Notes under the pieces: generated by a model
What the model saw: the letters and a program-made list of their open reading frames with translations, nothing else
Told to the model about the DNA's origin: nothing
Databases searched by the model: none
Translations under genes and position numbers: made by a program
In this document: positions 1 to 5,444 of the stretch, in pieces
Position numbering within the stretch: the stretch's first letter is position 1
How the letters are laid out: every line of letters begins with the position of its first letter
Source: JADJPL01 sp049315745
Lineage (GTDB): Bacteria; Bacteroidota; Bacteroidia; Chitinophagales; Saprospiraceae
NCBI GenBank assembly: GCA_049315745.1
Contig: JBMOJO010000159.1
Span: 1 to 8,249 of the forward strand
DNA: 8,249 bases
Direction of reading: 5' to 3'

Positions 1-72
1 CAAAAACCTTTTTACACAACCCCAAATGATTATTTGGCGCGAAGCGCCGAAAAAAGATTTTTTACACGAGCA
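1..72. repeat. Partial palindromic repeat element, right-hand ends
   Basis: Two right-hand ends of the repeat family seen later in the window lie in tandem here. The first is the terminal motif CCTTTTTACACAACC (7-21); the body of that copy would lie left of the window. The second runs from about 22 to 71 and matches 3841-3890 at 45 of 50 positions by eye. It includes a CCAAAT/ATTTGG inverted repeat (22-37), the perfect small hairpin GGCGC-GAA-GCGCC (36-48) and a degenerate terminal motif TTTTTTACACGAGC (58-71). The long central palindrome of this second copy is absent, so it is a fragment or the outer copy of a nested pair, as seen at 3615-3911. No gene is evident before 152. Confidence 0.75.
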
Positions 73-151
73 CCCATTACCTTCCCTTCTTTTTCAGGCT
101 CCCATGTAAGCGATCATCAGAGGATAAATATCATTAAAAAGCGACAATTTT

Positions 152-2377
152 ATGGGACAACAGATTCCAATTTCCACGTCTTTCAACTTGCCGGACGGAC
201 GCGAGGTAGTAATCGAAACAGGCAAGATCGCCGCCCTTGCGGACGGCTCGGTAGTTTTGCGCACCGGCAATACCATGCTTTTTGCTACAGTGGTTTCTGC
301 TAAGGAAATCCGCGAAGGGCAGGATTTTTTCCCTCTTTCGGTGGATTATCAGGAGAAGTTTGCCTCCGCAGGCCGGATCCCGGGTAATTTTTTCCGTAGG
401 GAAACGAAATTATCGGATTATGAAGTATTGATTTCCCGGCTCGTTGACCGGGCAATCCGCCCGCTGTTCCCCGACGGGTATATGTACGACACACAGATTA
501 TCATCAACCTGATTTCCGTAGATAAGGATGTGATGCCGGATTGTCTTGTCGCCCTTGCGGCATCTGCAGCACTCTCGGTCTCGAATATCCCGTTTCAGGG
601 CCCTATCTCCGAGGTGCGGGTAGCCCGTATCAATGGCGAGTACCGCATCAACCCCAATAAATCCGAGCTTTTGGCAGCCGACATGGATTTCATCGTCGGG
701 GCGACGGCTGAGAATGTAGTGATGGTAGAAGGGGAGGCGAAAGAATGTTCGGAAAAAGATATGGTAGCGGCGATAAAAGTTGCCCACGAAGCGATCCAGG
801 TGCAGATTGAGGCGCAACGCCGTCTGGCACAACTGGTTGGGGAAAAAGCGCTGGTGAAGCGCGAAGCCCCTGCCCTGCCTTCCAACCCCGAGCTGGAGTC
901 CGCCATTCATGCTATGGCCCAGGAGAAACTTCATCAGATTGCCGTTTCGGCTACTGCGAAGCAGGTACGCCGTACCGGGTTCGAAGAAGTAAAAGCAGCG
1001 GTAATCAAATCACTGCTGGAAACCCACGGGGAGGTTTTCGTGGCAGAAAATAAAAAATTTATTGGCGAGATTTTCGACGACCTCAAGAAGAAGGTTGTCC
1101 GCGAGCTCGTCCTCGCGGACGGACGCCGTCTGGACGGACGTGGGCTGGAGGATATTCGTCCGATCTGGTGCGAAGTTGATTACCTGCCTTCAACGCATGG
1201 CTCGGCAATTTTCACCCGCGGCGAAACCCAGTCCCTGACTTCGGTCACCCTGGGCACCAAGCTCGACGAGGCGATGATGGACAACGCGCAGTCGCTTACC
1301 TTCGAGAAATTCCTGCTGCACTATAACTTTCCCGGCTTTTCGGTGGGGGAGGTCAAGCCACAACGCGCACCCGGGCGCAGGGAGGTAGGACACGCAAACC
1401 TCGCCGCACGTTCCCTCCGTCAGGTTCTTCCGACGGGGCTGCCCTATACGGTCCGCGTAGTCTCCGATATTATGGAATCCAACGGTTCTTCTTCTATGGC
1501 GACGGTATGCGCGGGTTCCCTGGCCTTGATGGATGCGGGGATACAGATCAAACGCCCCGTCTCGGGTATCGCCATGGGCCTGATCGCAGATGGTACCCGT
1601 ATGGCTATCCTGAGCGACATCCTCGGCGATGAAGATGCACTTGGGGATATGGATTTCAAAGTGACCGGTACGGAAAACGGCATCACCGGCTGCCAGATGG
1701 ATATCAAGGTGGACGGTCTGCCCTACGAGGTGATGGAACAGGCGCTTGAACAGGCGCGCAGAGGCCTTCTGCATATTCTTTCCAAAATGCAGGAAGTCAT
1801 CCCTGCCCCGCGGGAGGATTATAAGCCACATGCGCCCCGGATTGTCGAGATGATTATAGACAAGAGCTTTATCGGTGCGGTTATCGGCCCGGGCGGCAAG
1901 GTAATCCAGGAAATCCAGGCGGAAACGGGAACGATTATCAATATTACGGAAGTAGGCGACAAGGGGGTCGTAAATGTGGCCAGCAGCGATAAGGCTTCAA
2001 TTGACGCCGCACTGGACCGGATTAGAAAAATCACATTCGTACCCGAAGTTGGGGACGTTTATCGGGCAGTTGTGAAATCGGTGATGCCCTATGGCGTCTT
2101 TGTCGAATTTAGCGGAAAAAGTGGCCTGCTCCACGTATCGGAAATTTCCCATTCCAGGATCGAAAACGTCGAAGAACACTTTAAGGAAGGTGACGAGGTA
2201 AAGGTCAAACTGATCGAAGTGGATAAAAAGACGGGTAAGCTCCGCCTGTCGCGCAAAGCCCTGTTGCCCCCGCCACAAAAAAATGGCCAGGGCAAACAAG
2301 AAGAAGAGGAAGGCGAGGGCCAGCAGCAGCCGCGCGAGCGCCGCGATGATCGGGACCGCAGAGATAAAAGAAGGTAA
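152..2377 (+). CDS. pnp: Polynucleotide phosphorylase (PNPase)
   Basis: A 741-residue 3'-to-5' exoribonuclease that phosphorolyses RNA to nucleoside diphosphates; the family acts as a cytoplasmic trimer in mRNA turnover. The domain order is complete: first RNase PH core (about residues 10-145, with FFRRE at 80-84), a helical linker, and the second catalytic RNase PH core. The catalytic motif GDEDALGDMDFK spans 492-503; D495, D501 and K503 correspond to E. coli D486, D492 and K494. A KH domain with IGPGGK (578-583) and an S1 domain (about 634-705) follow. The last ~35 residues are a low-complexity charged Q/E then R/D/K tail, probably disordered. ATG 152 is the first start after the in-frame stop at 125-127; no Shine-Dalgarno is visible and the leader is A/T-rich. 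rpoD lies downstream; I recall pnp next to rpoD in other Bacteroidota, but here a repeat element separates them. Confidence 0.98.
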   Translation: MGQQIPISTSFNLPDGREVVIETGKIAALADGSVVLRTGNTMLFATVVSAKEIREGQDFFPLSVDYQEKFASAGRIPGNFFRRETKLSDYEVLISRLVDRAIRPLFPDGYMYDTQIIINLISVDKDVMPDCLVALAASAALSVSNIPFQGPISEVRVARINGEYRINPNKSELLAADMDFIVGATAENVVMVEGEAKECSEKDMVAAIKVAHEAIQVQIEAQRRLAQLVGEKALVKREAPALPSNPELESAIHAMAQEKLHQIAVSATAKQVRRTGFEEVKAAVIKSLLETHGEVFVAENKKFIGEIFDDLKKKVVRELVLADGRRLDGRGLEDIRPIWCEVDYLPSTHGSAIFTRGETQSLTSVTLGTKLDEAMMDNAQSLTFEKFLLHYNFPGFSVGEVKPQRAPGRREVGHANLAARSLRQVLPTGLPYTVRVVSDIMESNGSSSMATVCAGSLALMDAGIQIKRPVSGIAMGLIADGTRMAILSDILGDEDALGDMDFKVTGTENGITGCQMDIKVDGLPYEVMEQALEQARRGLLHILSKMQEVIPAPREDYKPHAPRIVEMIIDKSFIGAVIGPGGKVIQEIQAETGTIINITEVGDKGVVNVASSDKASIDAALDRIRKITFVPEVGDVYRAVVKSVMPYGVFVEFSGKSGLLHVSEISHSRIENVEEHFKEGDEVKVKLIEVDKKTGKLRLSRKALLPPPQKNGQGKQEEEEGEGQQQPRERRDDRDRRDKRR

Positions 2378-2384
2378 AAAGAAA

Positions 2385-2402
2385 CTTTTTTTTAAAAAAA
2401 AG
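2385..2402. repeat. T8A8 perfect 18-bp palindrome after pnp
   Basis: C, eight T, eight A, G form an 18-bp perfect palindrome seven bases after the pnp stop. With no loop or GC stem it is not a classical intrinsic terminator, although the T-run could help release RNA. The following bases up to 2498 hold no gene I can support. At 2450-2459 there is a 10-base match (ATTTGGCGCG) to the flank and first arm of the small GGCGC hairpin of the repeat family, possibly a decayed remnant. Confidence 0.5.
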
Positions 2403-2498
2403 CGTATAAGTTGTAGTATCGTTTTAGACGAAGTGGCTGAAAACGGGATATTTGGCGCGGTCGCCATCTAAACCCTAAGCTGCTCAAAGAAATACGGC

Positions 2499-2669
2499 TG
2501 TACAGGGGTTGTGTAAAAAAGTTTTTCACGGCGCTTCGCGCCAAATAATGTTTTGACAGACGCCTTATTTTAACGATTTCGCGAAGCGAAATCGTTAAAA
2601 TAAGGCGTCTGTCAGAAGAAAATTCTGCCGCCGCAGGCGGCAAAAGACCTTTTACACAACCTCCGTGCA
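2499..2669 (-). repeat. Composite palindromic element, copy 2 (hairpin B on left)
   Basis: A near-complete element of about 171 bp. Left terminus: TGTACAGG then GGTTGTGTAAAAAAG (2507-2521). Right terminus: CTTTTACACAACC (2649-2661) then TCCGTGCA. The inverted similarity extends beyond the core motif (12 of 15 positions over the outer part). Order from left: small hairpin B, GGCGC-TTC-GCGCC (2530-2542); long palindrome (2554-2614); small hairpin A, TGCCGCC-GCA-GGCGGCA (2626-2642). Relative to the copy at 3725-3901 the module order is reversed, so the element is inserted in the opposite orientation. It fills the pnp-rpoD gap. No clear target-site duplication is visible. Confidence 0.8.
2554..2614. 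repeat. Long perfect palindrome P1 (29-bp arms, GAA loop)
   Basis: Arms 2554-2582 and 2586-2614 are exact reverse complements, separated by the three-base loop GAA (2583-2585). The apex reads CGCGAAGCG on the + strand. Pairing continues outward with one T.G wobble and two T-A pairs. No T-tract follows on either strand, so this is not a typical intrinsic terminator, although a transcript would fold into a very stable hairpin. Confidence 0.95.
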
Positions 2670-2673
2670 ACCC

Positions 2674-2702
2674 ACTTGTGCGAGTAGCAAGCCCTTTTTT
2701 TT
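2674..2702 (+). terminator. Weak candidate terminator before rpoD
   Basis: CTTGT and GCAAG form a five-pair stem (one wobble) around a seven-base loop, followed by CCC and eight T. The stem is short and A/T-containing, so termination would be weak. It lies between the right end of the repeat copy and rpoD, and may instead simply be part of the rpoD leader. Confidence 0.3.
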
Positions 2703-2737
2703 AATAGTCCTTTTGCAGCGAAGTCATTACAACCCTT

Positions 2738-3604
2738 ATGCGCCAATTAAAAATTACCAATAAAATCACTTCGCGGGAAAGCCTCGCGTTGGATAAATAC
2801 TTGCATGATATCGGCAAGATAGCTATGCTCTCGGCGGATGAGGAGGCGGAACTTGCCCGCAAGATACGCCAGGGCGATCAGGAAGCGCTCGATAAACTGA
2901 CGAGGGCCAACCTCCGGTTTGTGGTCTCTGTGGCAAAGCAGTACCAAAACCAGGGCCTTTCCCTGAGCGACCTGATCAACGAAGGGAATGTCGGCCTCAT
3001 GAAGGCGGCCAAGCGCTTCGACGAAACTAAGGGTTTCAAGTTCATTTCTTATGCCGTTTGGTGGATCCGGCAGTCTATTCTTCAGGCAATTGTGGAGTAT
3101 TCACGGATCGTGCGCCTCCCCCTGAATAAGATTGGCTCTTACAACAAGGTGAACGAAGCCTTCCTTTCCTTCGTACAGGAGTTCGAACGGGAGCCCTCGA
3201 GCGAAGAGCTGGCAGAGCTGCTCAATATGAGCGCCAAGGAGGTGGCCAACGTAATGAAAGGCAGCAGCCGTCACGTTTCGGTAGATGCACCGATCAGCGG
3301 GGAAGAGGGGGATACGACAATGCTCGACGTGATCTCCGGGGAAGATAATATGATCCCCGATGCACGGCTGATGGAAGACTCCCTGAAAGAGGAAGTACGC
3401 CAGGGGCTGGCCATACTGTCCTCCCGGGAAGTCGAGGTACTCTCCGCTTATTTTGGGCTGGATGGCCAAAAACCACTTACCCTGGAGGAAATCGGAGAAA
3501 TGTACGACCTTACCCGCGAACGGGTGCGCCAAATCAAAGAGCGCGCAATCCGCCGCTTGAGGAAATCCTACAATAAGAACGCGCTTCGCTCCTACCTGGG
3601 CTGA
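2738..3604 (+). CDS. rpoD: Primary RNA polymerase sigma factor (RpoD/SigA)
   Basis: A 288-residue sigma-70 family protein that directs RNA polymerase to housekeeping promoters. It begins MRQLKIT and lacks the long region 1.1 of proteobacterial RpoD, as is usual for Bacteroidota primary sigma factors. Region 1.2 is at about 17-50. Region 2 (about 54-125) holds the core-binding DLINEGN motif starting at D78 and the promoter-melting and -10-recognition helix with FISYAVWWIRQSI. Region 3 (about 126-200) includes LPLNKIG and EREPSSEELAELL. Region 4 carries the DNA-binding helix-turn-helix LTLEEIGEMYDLTRERVRQI from residue 247. The protein ends in the family-typical RSYLG. The gene stands alone, flanked on both sides by palindromic elements; the first long palindrome begins 60 bases after the stop. 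Confidence 0.97.
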   Translation: MRQLKITNKITSRESLALDKYLHDIGKIAMLSADEEAELARKIRQGDQEALDKLTRANLRFVVSVAKQYQNQGLSLSDLINEGNVGLMKAAKRFDETKGFKFISYAVWWIRQSILQAIVEYSRIVRLPLNKIGSYNKVNEAFLSFVQEFEREPSSEELAELLNMSAKEVANVMKGSSRHVSVDAPISGEEGDTTMLDVISGEDNMIPDARLMEDSLKEEVRQGLAILSSREVEVLSAYFGLDGQKPLTLEEIGEMYDLTRERVRQIKERAIRRLRKSYNKNALRSYLG

Positions 3605-3614
3605 GACGGTCTTT

Positions 3615-3723
3615 GGAGTTCTGTGAAAAGTCTTTTCATGGCGCTTCGCGCCAAATTATGTTTCGAGAGACGCGTCATTTTCACGATTTCGCGAAGCGAA
3701 ATCGTGAAAATAACGCGTCTCTC
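3615..3723 (-). repeat. Composite palindromic element, copy 3a (apparently interrupted)
   Basis: Starts with a diverged terminal motif GGAGTTCTGTGAAAAG (3615-3630), then hairpin B as GGCGC-TTC-GCGCC (3640-3652), then long palindrome P2 (3665-3723). P2 has 28-bp arms around GAA (3693-3695), with a single C.A mismatch (3676 against 3712). Hairpin A is missing. One base later the 25-bp inverted repeat of copy 3b starts. After copy 3b ends, TACACAACCCC (3901-3911) looks like the right terminus that copy 3a lacks, so 3a may be an older copy interrupted by 3b. Hairpin B is on the left, as in copy 2. Confidence 0.75.
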
Positions 3724-3724
3724 A

Positions 3725-3901
3725 ACAGAGTCTGAGGTTGTGTAAAAAGTAATTTGCCGCCTGCGGCGGCGAAATTTTATATTGAAACCGTGCTTGATTC
3801 ATTGATTTTGCGAAGCAAAATCAATGAATCAAGCACGGTTTCAAATGATTATTTGGCACGAAGCGCCGAAAAAAGACTTTTTACACAACCTCAGACTCTG
3901 T
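3725..3901 (+). repeat. Composite palindromic element, copy 3b (25-bp perfect TIRs)
   Basis: The most intact copy, 177 bp. Positions 3725-3749 and 3877-3901 are exact 25-bp inverted repeats whose inner part is GGTTGTGTAAAAAG / CTTTTTACACAACC. Inside, in order: hairpin A, GCCGCC-TGC-GGCGGC (3756-3770); long palindrome P3 with perfect 30-bp arms (3782-3811 and 3815-3844) around GAA; and hairpin B, GGCAC-GAA-GCGCC (3855-3867), with one mismatched pair caused by A3858. There is no coding capacity for a transposase. Size, terminal inverted repeats and internal structure fit a MITE-like non-autonomous element. Confidence 0.85.
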
Positions 3902-3944
3902 ACACAACCCCGATTTAAGCATAACGTTTAGAAAACAACAGGCT

Positions 3945-4625
3945 ATGGGGGTATTGGCCCTTTCCGCATTGATCCTCGCCGGCGCCGGCTTCGTATTGTT
4001 CGCGCAGTCGGCACCGAATTTTAAGCCGGGACAAAAAAAAGTCCTGGCCGACCTGAAGCTGATCCGGGATGAAGTGCTGGCGCTGTCATCCGATTTGGCA
4101 CCTATCCGTAAAGAAGACCTGGAAACGCTTTCGTCCAAAGAAACGGGATCAAGTGTCAAGAAAAGGTTCGTTTCGAACTATAAAGGGATATTCGTGACCA
4201 TCTTCGATGAACACGCCGTGGCATACTACTGCCGCCGTTACCTCTCGAATAAAAGCGATGCCCTCATTTTTGCCAAAACGACCCGGCATGAATTCTTCTA
4301 TTGGTTGCGCAACGGCGTTTGCGAAATCATGGTGGACGAACAGCAGTTGGGAAAATACGATGAGGCATCCGGCGTACTCGCCGGGGCACGAACGAGTAAA
4401 CCGATCGCGAGGTTGGAAAAAAAACCTAGCGAAAATTCAGGTGGAGTCTTATTTATCCAGGATCGCCAAATCGCCCGCCTGGCCCCCCCGAAGCCCAACG
4501 CAAAAGACGTACTCAGCCGCCGGGTCTTCGAGTTTGTCCAAAACGAGCTCTCCCCGGAGGAAGAAGCCATCGTACTGGCAATTGCTATTCTTGAAATGGT
4601 CCGGCATAAAGGGGTGCTCAGCTAA
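3945..4625 (+). CDS. Hypothetical protein with N-terminal hydrophobic segment
   Basis: A 226-residue protein that I do not recognise. Residues 1-20 form a hydrophobic stretch (LALSALILAGAGFVLFAQ) that could be a signal peptide or membrane anchor. There is no lipobox cysteine. A basic, helix-prone segment follows (about 27-75), then a probable beta-rich middle with FDEHAVAYYCRRY and EFFYWLRNGVCEIMVDEQ, and a C-terminal acidic-hydrophobic helix SPEEEAIVLAIAILEMVR. ATG 3945 is the only ATG available. However, the same frame is open back to 3849, and codons just upstream of ATG 3945 encode Arg-Lys, the charged n-region such a segment normally has; a non-ATG start such as ATA 3921 is conceivable. 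No operon partner: palindromic elements lie on both sides. The sustained open frame supports a real gene. Confidence 0.75.
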   Translation: MGVLALSALILAGAGFVLFAQSAPNFKPGQKKVLADLKLIRDEVLALSSDLAPIRKEDLETLSSKETGSSVKKRFVSNYKGIFVTIFDEHAVAYYCRRYLSNKSDALIFAKTTRHEFFYWLRNGVCEIMVDEQQLGKYDEASGVLAGARTSKPIARLEKKPSENSGGVLFIQDRQIARLAPPKPNAKDVLSRRVFEFVQNELSPEEEAIVLAIAILEMVRHKGVLS

Positions 4626-4660
4626 TACGGAATTATTGGTAACTATTTACCAGGGGTATC

Positions 4661-4675
4661 CGCGGCTTCGCCGCG
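4661..4675. repeat. Small CGCGGC-TTC-GCCGCG hairpin
   Basis: A perfect six-pair stem with a TTC loop, 35 bases after the stop of the hypothetical gene. Its apex on the - strand is GCGAAGC, the same apex found in the long palindromes and in hairpin B. Only weak A/T-rich sequence follows, so termination is uncertain. A further 6-bp hairpin GAATGC-GT-GCATTC (4690-4703) lies just before the next repeat copy. Confidence 0.6.
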
Positions 4676-4701
4676 AAGGATTTTATTTGGAATGCGTGCA
4701 T

Positions 4702-4845
4702 TCTGAGGTTGTGTAGAAAGGTTTTTGCCGCCTGCTGCGGCAGAATATTCTTATGATAGACACGTCATTTTCACGATTTTGCGAAGCGAAATCGTGAAAA
4801 TGACGTGTCTATCAAAACATAATTCGGCGCGAAGCTACTTTTGTG
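4702..4845 (+). repeat. Composite palindromic element, copy 4 (degenerate right end)
   Basis: Left terminus TCTGAGGTTGTGTAGAAAG (4702-4720) matches the left end of copy 3b at 18 of 19 positions. Hairpin A is TGCCGC-CTGCT-GCGGCA (4726-4742). Long palindrome P4 is 4754-4814, with 29-bp arms around GAA (4783-4785) and one T.G wobble (4780 against 4788). Hairpin B is reduced to GGCGCGAAGC (4826-4835) without its second arm, and no right terminal motif follows, so the right end has decayed. The orientation is that of copy 3b. The rest of the gap, 4846-4959, holds two small inverted repeats (CGGG-CGT-CCCG at 4854-4864; CCGGC/GCCGG at 4890-4910) and no gene I can support. Confidence 0.75.
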
Positions 4846-4959
4846 TTTTTCGCCGGGCGTCCCGTCGCAATCCGTTCAATAGGGTCCTGCCGGCAACTTT
4901 TTTACGCCGGGATTGTTCTAAATGGCTAAATTTACCGCTACAAGACAATCGGGCGCCCT

Positions 4960-5373
4960 ATGGAATTTTCAAAAAAAATCAACCTCTTCATCTACCGCTT
5001 CCGCGAACGCGGACTGGAAGTGTTTCTGGTCAATCACGCAGATGAGGATAGCTGGAAAGTCCCACAGCCTGCCGCTGCCGGAGACAAGGCATCTTTCGAT
5101 GAAGCAAAAATGATCGAGTTGGAGCCTGTCCACCAAGATAATGGAGAGATTGAAAAAGCCGTTGCCGTAGAAGCAGACTGGCACGAAATTCCCTCCTTGC
5201 GCGAAATGCTCTTCGAAGACGCGCGCTACCTCAAAGATAAGCTATTCGAAATAGAAGGCGGTGCGTTTTTCGCCGCCAAAGAGGCCTTCAAAGAGTTGTT
5301 GCCGCATCAGTACAAGCAGCTCAAGGAGCTCATTGAGGTACTTTCAGACCGAAATTCCACAAAAAATATCTGA
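4960..5373 (+). CDS. Nudix-fold-like protein lacking the Nudix box
   Basis: A 137-residue soluble protein. The N-terminus KKINLFIYRFRERGLEVFLV (5-24) followed by SWKVP resembles the first strands of Nudix hydrolases. The later DWHEIPSLREML segment resembles their final strand and helix, followed by a helical tail ending DRNSTKNI. The catalytic Nudix signature (GX5EX7REUXEEXGU), expected after about residue 35, is absent: this part is a short acidic linker (AAAGDKASFDEAKMIELEPV). It is therefore unlikely to be a standard nucleotide pyrophosphohydrolase and may be a catalytically dead relative. From memory, similar short proteins occur in other Bacteroidota, so it does not look like a recent truncation. 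ATG 4960 puts the start just before the first conserved strand. The transaldolase gene follows after 71 bases. Confidence 0.7.
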   Translation: MEFSKKINLFIYRFRERGLEVFLVNHADEDSWKVPQPAAAGDKASFDEAKMIELEPVHQDNGEIEKAVAVEADWHEIPSLREMLFEDARYLKDKLFEIEGGAFFAAKEAFKELLPHQYKQLKELIEVLSDRNSTKNI

Positions 5374-5410
5374 ATACCACCGATCTGTTTTTTTCCAAAT
5401 ATTTTTTTAG

Positions 5411-5418
5411 TACATTTG
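5411..5418 (+). promoter_or_regulatory. Candidate Bacteroidota -7 box for transaldolase
   Basis: TACATTTG fits the Bacteroidota -7 consensus TAnnTTTG exactly and lies 26 bases before the transaldolase ATG in an A/T-rich gap. A -33 TTTG/TTG element at the usual 19-21 base spacing is not exact; only a T-rich tract (5388-5394) is there. If real, the leader would be about 20 bases. Confidence 0.45.
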
Positions 5419-5444
5419 AGCAAGGTTTGTGGTAAATAAAAGCT

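Noticed and set aside
410..934. 174-residue minus-strand ORF inside pnp
   Set aside because: It is antisense to a conserved PNPase domain, shows no recognisable motif, and is best explained as a shadow of the coding frame. The same applies to 1190-1831 (minus) and 3101-3532 (minus).
2283..2471. 62-residue plus-strand ORF overlapping the pnp 3' end
   Set aside because: Its lysine/arginine-rich start is the low-complexity PNPase tail read in another frame, and the rest is the T8A8 palindrome and intergenic DNA.
2392..2670. Minus-strand ORF across copy 2 whose peptide (PPAAAEFSSDRR...) resembles that of a plus-strand ORF at 4725-5045
   Set aside because: Both simply translate hairpin A and the long palindrome of the repeat. 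The similarity follows from shared DNA, and the palindrome structure, not codons, is what is conserved. Such ORFs could be mis-annotated as a protein family.
2708..2715. TCCTTTTG upstream of rpoD as a -7 promoter box
   Set aside because: It has only a partial match to TAnnTTTG, and there is no -33 element at the right distance.
2499..3901. IS200/IS605 or RAYT-linked REP element as a firm call
   Set aside because: The hairpins are compatible, but the long terminal inverted repeats are not typical of those systems, no conserved GTAG-like tetranucleotide at the hairpin foot was found, and no Y1 transposase is present.
4207..4716. 169-residue plus-strand ORF overlapping the hypothetical gene
   Set aside because: It is out of frame with the 226-residue ORF, which has a coherent hydrophobic N-terminus and protein-like composition. 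The alternative runs into the repeat copy and has a Ser/Pro/Lys-rich shadow-like composition.
2554..4814. Long palindromes as ordinary rho-independent terminators
   Set aside because: No T-tract follows the stems on either strand, and the stems are far longer than needed. Contrast the true terminator-like sites at 6216-6244 and 7944-7989.
2499..4845. CRISPR array
   Set aside because: The repeats are few, irregularly spaced, separated by whole genes and occur in both orientations. There are no uniform spacers and no cas genes.
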